Part shown: piece by piece, positions 38,219 to 49,400 of the stretch
Layout of the letters: every line of letters begins with the position of its first letter
How positions within the stretch are numbered: the stretch's first letter is position 1
Origin: Tolypeutes matacus
Lineage: Eukaryota > Chordata > Mammalia > Cingulata > Chlamyphoridae
Assembly (NCBI GenBank): GCA_026826555.1
Contig: JAKSZT010053887.1
Span: forward strand, 70,138,026-70,202,025
Length of the DNA: 64,000 bases
Direction of reading: 5' to 3'
Made by a program: the position numbers and the translations under genes
The notes under the pieces: generated by a model
Told to the model about the DNA's origin: nothing
The model's database searches: none
The model's input: the letters and a program-made list of their open reading frames with translations, nothing else

Positions 38219-39446
38219 CCAAACTCAGCATATAAATGCAATAACTTCCCCCCAGGGTGAGAAATTACTCCCAGGGGTGAGCCTCCCTGGCACTGAGGGA
38301 TTACTACCAAGCACCAACTAGCAATGCAACTGGAAAAAGACCTTGACCAAAAGGGAGAAAAAGAAAAGATAAATGAGTTTATATGGCTAAGAGACTTCAA
38401 AGTGAGTCGGGAGATCACTTCAGAAGTAATGCTTATGCATGTCTTAGCAGGATCTCATTGACAGCCAAAGTAGACACTACCCCAAATAGTGGGGCTCCTG
38501 AGGGCTCTGGAGACACCCAGGCACTATGGTCAGGGCAGATAATTCATGAGTTTGGTGCATTGCCAGTGGGCCCTACTTTGGAGATTGTGCTCCCAAGTGT
38601 GACAGAGTTGGACTCAGATGTGACTTCTCTACACATGCCTCTTCTGTCCCTTTTATTTGAACCTATAGTTGGTGCTGGAGTTGGTAGGTGTATGTCCAAG
38701 AGACTTGAATCTCTGGGCTCTCCATGTACCAGCTTGACCCTGAGCCTCAGCAGAGTTGCAAAACCTACTCTCCAGTTCATTGGACTCACACAGGACAACT
38801 AACAAGGAGGTGAGGATGGACAACCACCACACAAAGGAGCTGAGAGAGTCTACAACTGCAAGCAAGGGGGTCCATCCATAGACCATATGGGACTGAAACC
38901 CTCCCTTAATTAGAGGTGGAGTGGGCATCACCATCCCAGAATCCTTAGGACTGGGGAATGAACTATGGACTAGAGTGGATTTACTGGTATTCTACTATAG
39001 ACTTATTGTGATTCTAGCAATGGAAGAATTTGTATCATTGATGTGGAGGCAGTGGCCACTGGAGGTTCTGAGGTCAGGGAGAGAGAAAACAGGTGTAATA
39101 TGGGGGCATTTTTGGGACTTGCGAATTGTCCTGAATGACATTGCAACAACAATTATTATTAATATTATTATTAGGTTATTGCCATAACCTACAGAATTGT
39201 GTGGGATAGAGTGTAAACTACAATGTCAACTATAATCCATGCTTACTGGCAATGCTCCAAAATGTGTTCGTCAATTGAAATGGATATACCACACTAATGA
39301 AGGATGTTGTTAATGTAGGTAAATGTGGACAGTGTGGGGAGTGGGGCATAAGGGAATCCCCTATATTTTTTATGTAACATTTATGTAATCTAAAAATCTT
39401 GTTAAAATTTTATTTAAAAAAACAATAACAACAACAACAAAAAAAA
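38219..39446 (+). mobile_element. Unnamed L1-mobilised retroposon, copy D
   Basis: This is a 5'-truncated copy (it begins at the equivalent of about 5772 in copy B) with an A-rich AACAACAACAAAA tail. It is flanked by a 16-bp duplication with one mismatch: AAATTTATTTTGCCAG (38203-38218) and AAATTTACTTTGCCAG (39447-39462). It carries the only uninterrupted 139-codon version of the family's reading frame. Confidence 0.85.
38383..38802 (+). CDS. Hypothetical 139-residue frame of retroposon copy D
   Basis: The frame opens with ATG (MAKRLQSESGDHFRSN..) three codons after an in-frame stop and ends in ..FIGLTQDN. It is free of stops and identical in length to the 5949-6368 frame of copy B. The same start and early residues (MAKRFQSESGGH) occur in copy E at 41707 reading leftward. 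I see no domain, signal peptide or clear membrane segment. It is probably a remnant of the source element rather than an active gene. Expression is unknown. Confidence 0.3.
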   Translation: MAKRLQSESGDHFRSNAYACLSRISLTAKVDTTPNSGAPEGSGDTQALWSGQIIHEFGALPVGPTLEIVLPSVTELDSDVTSLHMPLLSLLFEPIVGAGVGRCMSKRLESLGSPCTSLTLSLSRVAKPTLQFIGLTQDN

Positions 39447-39462
39447 AAATTTACTTTGCCAG

Positions 39463-40209
39463 GCAGAAGTCCTTCATTCATAAAATCCTCTGAAATCTCT
39501 CAGGATACACCAGAAAATAAGGCCTGCTTTAAAATTACAGGTACTTAACATCCAGCAAGTTGCACAATGGCATCAGTTGATAGTTGAACTGGAAATGCAT
39601 GTTTTCTCTGGTTCTACTTTTCTCAGTGTGAATGAGAACTAGAGACAACAAAGTTAATTCATATAACCACAAAAAAACATTCTGTGTATAACTCAAAACA
39701 ACACTGTACCAACAACTCGGCTAAATTCTTAGTGAGACTTTTCCCTTTAGTACATCATTTTGGTAATTCTTTGTGAATCACATTGTACTCACCTAAAGAA
39801 GCAGCTTGTAATTAGGCTCCCAAGACAAGAGCCATCATGTAAATTTGTGCAGTATACAGCCCACACAACGAATGGTATGTGGTGGCCCTGCCCAACACAC
39901 ATTTGTAAATTTATTTAGAGATGGCAGTGCTTTTTAATTAGTGGTTTGCAAGAATGAATATACACATGCCTTGTGTTTTTCTTTTTTTTTTCTTTAATAC
40001 TCTGGACAGTTCAATTAGCAAGCATAAATTAAGGGGTAGCTTGTTTTCACTGTAAAATATATAAACTACTTTATTGTTGAAGTAGCCATTATAGGTTATT
40101 CCATAAAAACTCATTGACTATAATTTAGTAAATCCTGAAAATGGTTTAAAGTTATTCCAATCAACCAAAAATGACAACAAACATTAGTATTACTTTGAAC
40201 TAATATGTC
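39463..40209. other. Intronic, unassigned
   Basis: AT-rich sequence without recognisable repeat or gene. Confidence 0.5.
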
Positions 40210-40548
40210 ATCTTTTTTTTTCTTTATTTTTAAAGAAGCTTTAGATTGCATCAATGTTACATCAAAAATATAAGGAATTCCCACATACCCTACCCTTTCA
40301 CAACTCTCACACTTGCCCCCATTTACAACATCTTTCATTAGTGTGGTACATTTGTTACAATTGATGAACACATTTTGAAGCATTGCTTCAACCCATAGTC
40401 TATAGTTTACATTATGGTTTACGCTTTGCACCGCACAATTTTATAAGTGACAAAATGTGTAATGACCTATATCCATCATTGCAATATCATGCAGAACAAT
40501 TCCAATGTCCCCAAATTGTCCCATGTTACACCTATTCTTCCCTCTCCT

Positions 40549-40730
40549 TTCTTAACCAGGGGTCCGTGACCTTGAATTGAAATTCAAAAAAAATATTATT
40601 CTTGTGGGGACATGTTGGTACAGGTGTGATATATTTATTAAATTATCCACAGTATATTGTGGACTTATTAAGGGGTCCGTGGTTTCCACCTGACTGGTAA
40701 AGTTGTCCATGGAACAAAAAAGGTTAAGAA
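40549..40730. mobile_element. Small nonautonomous DNA transposon (hAT-like MITE)
   Basis: The 182-bp insert begins TTCTTAACC and ends GGTTAAGAA, a perfect 9-bp terminal inverted repeat. It is flanked by an approximate 8-bp duplication, CCTCTCCT (40541-40548) and CCTCTGCC (40731-40738). The sequence interrupts copy E exactly where the other copies are continuous. Family name unknown; hAT-like is inferred from the duplication length. Confidence 0.55.
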
Positions 40731-41326
40731 CCTCTGCCTTAGAACCTCTAGTGACCACTATCTTTCTATCAGTGTTACAAGTTTTTCTATTACTAGAATA
40801 ATAATAAGTTTACTTTGGTCCATAGTTGCATTTCCTTCTTATGTTTGTTCATTCCTCAATCTTGAGGATTTGGGGATGGTGATGTCTACTCTGCTTCCAA
40901 CTGAGAGGGGCTTAGATCCCACGGAGCAGATGTATCGAACTGTCTTGCTTGCTGTTGTAGATTCTCTCTGTTTTTTGGGATGGGCATTGTCCATCATCAT
41001 CCTTTTATTAGTTATCCTGGGTGAGTCCAGGTAACTGGAGGGTAGGTGTTGGCTGCAAGTCTGCTGAAATTCAGGACTAAGCCAGCATATGAACAACCCG
41101 ATGATTTAAGTCTCTGGGACATATATTCAATGGGTATAGTGCTAAGTATAGGTTCAAGTAAAAGAGGCAGAAGAACCATGTGTAGAAAAATTATAAATGA
41201 ATCTAACTCTGATACATTGGGGAGATAGGTTATCATATATTCCAAGGTAAGGTCCCCTGACAGGGTGCTGATTTCCTGGGGTTGTCTGCCCTGTCTATCG
41301 TGTCCAGATGTCTCTAAAGCCCTCAG

Positions 41327-41581
41327 AGGAAGCAGATGTGGCTCAATCGATAGGGCTCCCGTTTACCATATGGGAGGCCCTGGGTTCGATTCCCGGGGCC
41401 TCCTGGTGAAGGCGGGCCAGCCCGTGTGGTGCAGTGAGTTGACGCAGCAGGACGACCCAACAAAGGGAGACAAGCAGACACAGAAAAACACACAGCAAAT
41501 GGACACAGCGAGCACAAGCAGCAAGGGGGGATAAATAAATAAATAAATAAAATCTTTTAAAATATAAATAAATAAATAAAT
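41327..41581 (+). repeat. DAS-type SINE, well preserved, nested in copy E
   Basis: It has a canonical B box GGTTCGATTCC at about 41384-41394, an A-box-like GTGGCTCAATCGATAGGG, a GC-rich body and a TAAATAAATAAATAAA tail. An exact 11-bp duplication AAAGCCCTCAG flanks it (41316-41326 and 41582-41592). The preserved promoter boxes and exact duplication suggest a fairly young insertion. It is the same subfamily as 57914-58183. Confidence 0.93.
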
Positions 41582-41885
41582 AAAGCCCTCAGGAGCACCC
41601 CTGCTTGAGGCACTGTATACTGTGGCAGTCAGTGAGATCCTCCTAAGACATGCGTAAGTGTAACCACTGGAATGACCTCCTGACTCACTTTGAAATCTCT
41701 TAGCCATTCAAAACTCACTTGTATATAATATTTCTCCCTTTTGGTCAAGATCTTTTTCCAAATACATTGCTACTTGGTGCTTGGTAATAATCCCTCGGTG
41801 CCAGGGAGACCAATCCCCCAGAGTCATGTCACAGACTGTGAGGATGGCAGTGAGCTTATTTGCTGAGTTTGGCTCAGAGACAGAC

Positions 41886-43865
41886 CACTTTTGAACAACA
41901 CAGAAGCTTTCAGGAGATAACTCTTAGGCAATATATATTACTAAGCTAAGTTTCAGTTTTTCAAGAACAAGGTTCATAACTACAAGCATCACTATCAAGG
42001 GCCTGGCATATTGGTCTGTCCTCCTATGCTAGACACTGAATATGACATCTAAAGAGCATAAAACCTGACTCTACTCTCCTTACCACATCACTGAGATAAG
42101 CTTTGAGGCAATTATCAATTGTTTTCATTTTACACATAGAGAAATTGTGACACGGAAAGATTTTAGAACTTGCCCAAGGACACAAAATAAAAATAAGTAA
42201 ATAAAATAAGAAAGAAAAGAAAAGCAAAAAGCTTCAATAGCATTTCCAGCTTGGGATTTTTTCCCGTAGAACCACTTTTATACTTACCAATCTTAAATTA
42301 TTACCCACTCAGAGTAAGTAATTGTAAAAACCATTTTAATGGGATTTAAAACCACCTTACAGGCATTTTATATCCCTCACAGAGTCCATGAACTTTTAAC
42401 ATTATAAGAAAATAAAAATACATTTGCTATTTTTAAAAAAATTATATCAGCTCCCTTACAGCCTGAAAAAAAGACAGAGTGTCAAGAAGTTGCAAAAATC
42501 TGTATTTAAGCTCGTGGCCAGAAGCAGATAATGAGAAATCATAAGCACCTTTTATGTGCCTCTCATTGTGCTAGATATCGCTGTAGAAAATAGTAAAAAG
42601 TAGAAATGTGGTCCCAGCCCCTCAACAACCTTATGATTCAGTCAGTCAGTCTGCCTGCCAACTAGCCAGTGTATATTTTAGGGTTCCACATTCCTGGCAC
42701 TGGAGAGAGAAAGATGAATGCAGAATGTTCCCAGTAGTTAAAGACGTCATAGTCTAGTGGAGAAACAGATTGGACATGGCTAATTATAATACTGTATAAG
42801 TGGTGAAATGTTGCTACAATGGTAACATATTGAAGAAAGCAATATATTTTCTTTCGCAGGCGGAGGACTTCCGAGAATGTTTCTTAGAAGAGAGGATATA
42901 GGAGTAAGTCTTGAAAGTAAATAGGATTTTTATCTAAGAGAAGGAGCACAAGAGCATTTGTAGGGGGAAAAAATGCATTGGCTGAAATGTGGCAGCTTGA
43001 AGGTGAATGGCATGCAGCAGGAGCTTGAGAGATGAGGCTAGAAAGGTGGAGGGATCAAACCATGAAGGGCCTTGAATTAATGTTTCGTTTCATAGGACAT
43101 GGAAAGCCATTGGCAGTTTTCAAGCAGAGAAATGGATTAGTAATTTTAGAAAGTTAACTCCACTAGCAGCGTAGAAGATTGTAAAGTGGCAAGGAGACAA
43201 GTTGGTAGACTATTTCATTAGTTCAAGCAAGAGATGGAGAAAGTCCACCATGTAATAGAACTTCCTGCAATGATGGAAATATTCTATATCTGTGCTGTCA
43301 CATATGGTAGCCATTAGTCAAATATGGCTAGTCAACACTAGAAATTTAAATAGTCACAGTGGCTAGTGGCTGCCATATTGAACAATGCAGAGCCATCTTA
43401 GAGAAAACGGCCCTTCAGTTAAGCCTTAAAGCAAGGTTTTCCGACTGAGATTTCAATTGTGGGTTGAAAATTGATGTGGTCAGACAAAATTGGGATATAT
43501 TTTAATGAAAGAAGGAAATAACATAGGATAAGATTGGATGGGGTAGGGTGGAGTTGGAAGAGGTGGGGTAGAGCTGAGTAAGCTAGGATAGGATAGAATA
43601 GAAAATATCCACGTGCATTGCAGAGCAAGTGTTATTTTGGCAGAGATGTTTATTTCAGTTATAGGGCTATATGTGTGTGTACCCTGGATCACAATGTAAA
43701 ATGTATTTTCCCTCTGTATGGTGTTTTGAAATGTTTGAAAGTCAGTACCTTATGGTAGGAAATTAGCAAAGATTTATTGGTAAGAGTTTTCCAGAAGGGC
43801 AGAACAGCATAAGCAAAGTTCACTGAAGTCTGGAGTAGAGATAACTGGATTGTTCAAGACTTTCC
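41886..43865. other. Intronic; MIR and L2-like fragments, otherwise unassigned
   Basis: An antisense MIR lies at about 42030-42190 ('ttacacatagagaaattgtgac', 'cttgcccaaggacac'). An antisense L2-like stretch lies at about 42545-43130 ('ttttatgtgcctctcattgtgctag', 'cctggcactggagagag', 'gggatcaaaccatgaagggcctt'). A G/A-rich imperfect repeat with GGATA/GGGTA units lies at about 43528-43606. Confidence 0.5.
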
Positions 43866-44515
43866 CTTTTTTTTTTTTTTTTTTTCTTTTTTCTTTTTTT
43901 GCCTTTGAAATTATTTAATGGACTTTACTGTTTAGAACACTTTTAGATTTACAGAAAAATTGGGAAGATAGTACAGAGACTTTCCATTTACTTACACCTA
44001 GTTTCCCTTAGTATTATCATCTTACATTAGTATGGTACATTTGTTATAATTAATGAGCCAGTATTGATGCATTGTTATTAAGTCCATACTTACTCATATT
44101 TCCTTCGTTTTTACCTAATGTCCTTTTCTGTTCCAGGCTTCCCTCCGGGGTACCACACTACATTTAGTTGTCATGTCTCCTTGGCTCCTCTGGGCTGGGA
44201 CAGTTTTCAGACTTTCCTTGGTTTTGTTGACCTTGACAGTTTTAAAGAGTACAGGTCAGGTATTTTGTAGGATGCCCCTCTATTGGAATTTGTCTGATGA
44301 CTTTCTCATGATAAGACTGGGCATATGGGATATTGGGAGGAGGACCACAGAGGTAAAATGCCATTTTCGTTACATCATATCAATGATATGATGATCACAT
44401 GAATGAGGTAGTGTTTCTCAGTTTTTTCCTCTGTAAAATTACTCTTTTTTATCCCCCCTTTCCATATTGTACTCTTTGGAAGGTAATCACTGTATTCCTA
44501 ATTTATTTCAAAATA
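43866..44515 (-). repeat. Ancient L1M-type 3' UTR
   Basis: A poly-T start (43868-43886) is followed by the antisense pattern 'gatttacagaaaaattgggaagatagtacagag', 'cattagtatggtacatttgttataattaatg', 'catttagttgtcatgtctccttgg' and 'tttgtctgatgactttctcatgat'. This is the long mammalian-wide L1M 3' UTR. Confidence 0.75.
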
Positions 44516-45184
44516 AACGAATTACCTAATTAAAGAAAGGCTTTTACTTGAGTAAGTCATGATGAGTTCTGTCCAAAGAAAGCTACTTCTGAGTACAGAC
44601 ACAATCTCTTTTTAGATACAGTATTTTCTCTCTGCAGCAGGCAGGGTATTTTTATCACTTCCTAGATTTTCAGGCTCCAAATATAAAGCACAAAAAAACC
44701 TGAGTGATTGACCAAGAATTCTAAAATACGTAGGGAGGGTGTTAACCTAAAATCAGTTGTGGGTCCTTTTGACCTTTCTCCTCAGCCTCTGATTCTGACA
44801 TTCTAGAAGTAAATGTACAACCAAAATTGGTTAAGTCTTTTTTGCTCTCAGGAGAGAATATTCATTTTCAGCTAATTTTTAGGAAGGGAAATCCCTTACA
44901 GAGAAAATCCAGACATTTGGAGTTCTTTTTGGGCACCCACCAAATCACCTGCCACTCATCAACTGCAATAAAAATTATCTAAATTTCTACCACTTTATTC
45001 CCATGGACAGAAATAGTAACAAAAAAGAACTTCCTGAGCAAGCACAGCAGCTAATTTTGTTACTTTCCTGCATGCTTTCCTTACAATATCCTCATTTTAT
45101 GACTCATACATATGAGTTCATGTCAACACATATATTTTTTGTTTTATTTTGTTATTTGTTTTTGTTTATTTAAAAGTTTTTTTG
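44516..45184. other. Intronic, unassigned
   Basis: No gene or repeat recognised; T-rich near 45120-45180. Confidence 0.5.
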
Positions 45185-45660
45185 TATCAATGTTACAAGT
45201 TAGTTAACACAAGATAATAATTAGAATAACAATAAACCTGCTTTAGTCAGCAATTACCCTCCCTTTTTACTTTTGTTCATTCCTCAATCTTACAGCATTT
45301 GGGACGATGTCCACTCTGACTGCTTCACAGGCTGAGAAGGGACATAGATATTATGGGGCAGAGGAATGGATTTTTTTTTTTGCTTGCAGTTTAAGATACT
45401 CCTCACTTTTGGGATAGAATTGGTCCATCATCATCGTTTTATTAGTTGTCCAGGGCAGGCCTGAAGAACTGGAGAGCAGAAGTTGGCCGCATATCTGCTT
45501 GGTTTCAGGGCTCAACCAGCATAGTGACAATCCAAAGGCTTTAAGTCTTTCAGAAATATACTTAGGTAAATTGAAAATTATAGGTTCAAATAAAAGAAGT
45601 AGAAGAATCATGATTAAGGATTTATAAATGAGTATAACAGTGTTATATTGGGAAAATGTC
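45185..45660 (-). repeat. Unnamed L1-mobilised retroposon, copy F (internal piece)
   Basis: This fragment lacks the 3' end. A minus-strand frame at 45351-45611 (..LLLLFEPIIF..YISERLKAFG..) aligns with the LLSLLFEPIVG..CMSKRLESLG block of copies B and D. It is among the most diverged copies. Confidence 0.7.
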
Positions 45661-46459
45661 TTTTTTTATTGCTCCATTTACTCTACTTTCTTCTCCATTC
45701 AGGCCAGAGCAAGTGCTGTACCTGAGTAATGTGAGTTATAAATCCCATGTCTTCTCTCTTTCATTCTGGGATTGGATATGAAACTTTAACTCCTTTCCCC
45801 TACATACAAATAGACAATGCATCACCTATTGATAAAAGTGCAGAGACATTCAGAAATAAAAACTAGTACTTACTCTCCATTTAATTATGAAATAGCCTCT
45901 TAGGTGACTTCCAAGTGCTTAATATTTCCCACTGTCTCAGTGTCTATTTCTTTTAGGATTAAGTCCTTCCCTCTGGCTCCCAAAATACTAATAATCTTCC
46001 TTTGTACTCTCCCACCCCCACTACCAGACTAGCAAAGCTCTGCTTTGGGTCTTTCATCCATAAGTTGGACATTACTAAAAAGAACCTTAGGTTTTGCCAG
46101 TTACCAGTAATTTTCGCAATAAATAGGCATTCACATTTTCAGTTGGCTGGAAGAGAATCTGAACTGTTAGGCTTTCAGGAAAAAGTCTTGAGTAAGAGAG
46201 GAATCCTGTCAGGGGAAACTGAGAGTTCAGGGCTGATTGACACAGAACTCCATTGTCCTGGCCCACCTTTGAGAGGTTTACCACCTTCGTCTTCAAAGAC
46301 CACAGAACACCTCTATTTGAATTCCTAGGTCTTTCATCCAATGTCAATTAACATATCACAGGGTATTTCTTATCTGGTCCAGGTACTTCAGCTCAGTTTG
46401 ACAAACTAATTTAATGTCAACAAATTTGATATCAATTTAATGTTTATCCTATAGCCTTG
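45661..46459. other. Intronic, unassigned
   Basis: No repeat recognised. Overlapping frames at 46002-46328 (+) and 46087-46347 (-) have no family resemblance. Confidence 0.5.
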
Positions 46460-46471
46460 GTCACTTTCTTT

Positions 46472-49400
46472 TTAAAAAAATCAATTTTATTGATACATAT
46501 TCATAAGGTATGAATCCAAAGTGTACAATCAATGGTATTTGGTATAATCACAAAGTTGTGCATTCATCACTTCAATCAATATTGTAGCATTCTCGTTACT
46601 ATAATAATAATAATAATAATAATAATAAAGAACAGACAAAGAAAAAACTCTACCCTTTAATAATCACCTCTCAATCTATGCTTCCCTTGCAATACATAAC
46701 TGCTATTCTGTTTCCATCTCTCCAATTTATTTGTATTTATATTTTGTATAGAGAGGATCAAACCACATATAGTACCTTTTGTCTAATTTCTTTCACTTAG
46801 TATATTTCCTTTTTTTTTCTCCCTTCCTGGGAGATTATTAATACATTACACTACTGTCCAAAGTTTTCTTTGGTTGTTTTTTTGCCTGATATTAACATCT
46901 TATATCATTAACATACATTTGTTCAGTTTCAAAGAAAAACAGTCTTATATTTGAAATATTACTTATATTCATATTTCATATGAGGTTTCAATCTGCTATT
47001 CAGTCCCAAGTTACTTTTTTTTAGCTTTCCTTCCAGTAATATACATGACCTTAGACTTTCAACCACATCATATTCATATATTAGCACTGCTAGATACAAG
47101 CACTAGGATGTGCTTTCACCATTTCTATGCATTTCCAAAGAGTTATGAACAACCTTTTTATGAATTCTGCACAGATTAAACCTCAGCTTTCCATCCTCTA
47201 ACCTCATTCTATTTTCTGATGACCTATATTCTAGTTAACTCCATGACTTTACACAATATATTTATTAAATTAAATATATTTATTAAATTAAATATATTTA
47301 GTTCATAATAGCGCAATCATGCAGCATTTGGCCTTTTATGTCTGGCCTTTTGTGTCCTCCAGGTTCATCCATGTTGTCATATGCTTCATGACTTCATCTC
47401 TTCTTACAGCTGGATAACATTCCATCATATGTGTATACTACAATTTGCTTATCCATTCATCGATTGATGGATTCCTGGGTTATTTCCATCTTTTGGCAAT
47501 TGTGAATAACACCGCTATGAATTTGGTGTGCAAATGTCTGTTCACGTCACTGCTCTTAGTTATTCTGGGTATACACCTAGTAGTGGTATTGCCAGGTCAC
47601 GTGGCAAATCTATCTTCAACTCTCTTAGGAACTGCCAAACAGTCCTCCACAGTGGCTGTACCATTCTATGTTCCCGCCAACAGTGAATAAAAGTTCCTAT
47701 CTCTCCACATCCTCTCCAACACTCCTAGTTTTCTGTCTTTTTAATAGCAGCCATTCTAATAAGTATGAAATGATATTTCATTATAACTTTGATTTGCATT
47801 TCCCTAATCCCTAATGATGTTGAACATTTTTTCATGTGTTTTTTTTTGTTTGTTTGTTTTTGTTTTTTTGTCATTTGTATTTTTTTTTTTTTTTTTTTTT
47901 TTGGGAGAATGTCTATTCAAGTCTTTTGCCCATTTTTTAACCAGGTCATTTGTATTTTTATTGTTGAATTGTAGAATCTCTTTATATATCATGGATATTA
48001 AACCCTTATCAGATATGTAATTTCCAAATATTTTCTCCCATTGAGTCGGCTGCCTTTTCACCCTTTTGACAAAGAACTTTGAGGTGCAAAAGTGTTTAAG
48101 TGTGAGGAGGTCCTCATTTATCTATTTCCTCTTTCATTGTTTGAGTTTTGGGTATAAGATTTAAGAGACCCCTCCACCTACCGCCAGATCTTGAAGATGT
48201 TTCCCTATATTGTCTTCTAAGAGTTTTATGGTCCTGGCTTTCATATTTAGGTTTTTGATCATTTTGATTTGATTCTTGTATAGAGAATGAGATAAGGATC
48301 CTCTTTCATTATTTTGACTATGGATATCCAGTTCTTCCATCACCCTTTGTTGAAGAGACTGTTTTGTCCCAGTAACGTGGACTTGGTAGGTTTGTCAAAA
48401 ACCAGTTGGCCATAGAGTTGAGGGTATGACTGTTACTTCTTCCTGGTGGATTGTCCCTTTTATTAATACATAATGGCCTTCTGCATCTCATAACAGTTTG
48501 CATTTAAAGTCTGTTTTGTCTGATATTAGCATGCTACCCCTGCTTGGTTTTGGCTACTGTTTGTGTGGAATATCTTTTTTCCAACCTTTCACTTTCAGCT
48601 AATTTGTATCCCTGGATCTAAGGTGAGACTCTTGTAGATAGCATATAGATGGCTCATGTTTTTTAATCTATTCTGTCAGCCTATATATTTTGATTGGAGA
48701 AATGTGGCAGCTTGAAGGTGAATGGCATGTAGCAGGAGTGTTGAGAGATGAGGCTTTAATATTCTTTGGCTTTAATATGTGAAAAATTATTTTCATCTGT
48801 CATTTTAACCTTTTGGTTATCCTTTCTGATAGTCTTCTCTTCTACTTTCTCCTCCAAGCCTCTCTCTCCTTTTTTTTTTTTTTTTTTTTTTTTTTTTCTT
48901 TTCAGGATATAGGGCTCCCTTTAGTGCTTCTTGCAAAGCTATATTATTTTTTATGAACTCTCTTAGTTTCTGTTTATTTTTGAATATTTTAAACTCACCT
49001 TCATATTCAATAGATAATTATGCTGGATAAAGAATTCTTGGCTGGCAATTTTTTCTCTTTCAGTATCCTAATTAAATCATACCACTGTCTTCTCTGATGA
49101 GAAATCCACACAAAGTTTTACTGCTCATTCCTTATCTGTGATAGTTTTCTTCTCCTTTGCTGCATTCAGATTTTTCTCTTTATCTTTGGCATTTGACATT
49201 CTGAGTAGTATGTGTCTTGGAGTAGGCCTTTTGGGATTTATTCTGATTAGGGTATGCTGCACTTCTTGGACATGTAAATTCATTTCTTTCATGAGAGTTG
49301 AGAAATTTTCAGCCATTATTTTCTCAAATACCCTTTCCCTTCTCTTCTTCTAGAATCCCATGACACATATGTTGTTGCACATATGTTGTCATCATCCAAC

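Larger units (their letters stand above)
40210..41885 (-). repeat. Unnamed L1-mobilised retroposon, copy E, with two nested insertions
   Basis: An antisense poly-T start at about 40212 is followed by the complete 3' half and the frame-bearing 5' half, ending near 41885 ('tttgctgagtttggctcagaga'). It is split by a small inverted-repeat element (40549-40730) and a SINE (41327-41581). It is more diverged than copies B and D. A loose flanking repeat (ACTTTGAACTAA near 40193; ACTTTTGAACAA near 41887) may be its target-site duplication. Confidence 0.8.

Noticed and set aside
41340..41405. tRNA-like sequence with good A and B boxes
   Set aside because: It is the head of a SINE with body, A-rich tail and target-site duplication. 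No complete cloverleaf is expected.
43528..43606. GGATA/GGGTA-rich stretch as telomere-like or satellite DNA
   Set aside because: It is too short and irregular; I treat it as simple-repeat-like sequence.
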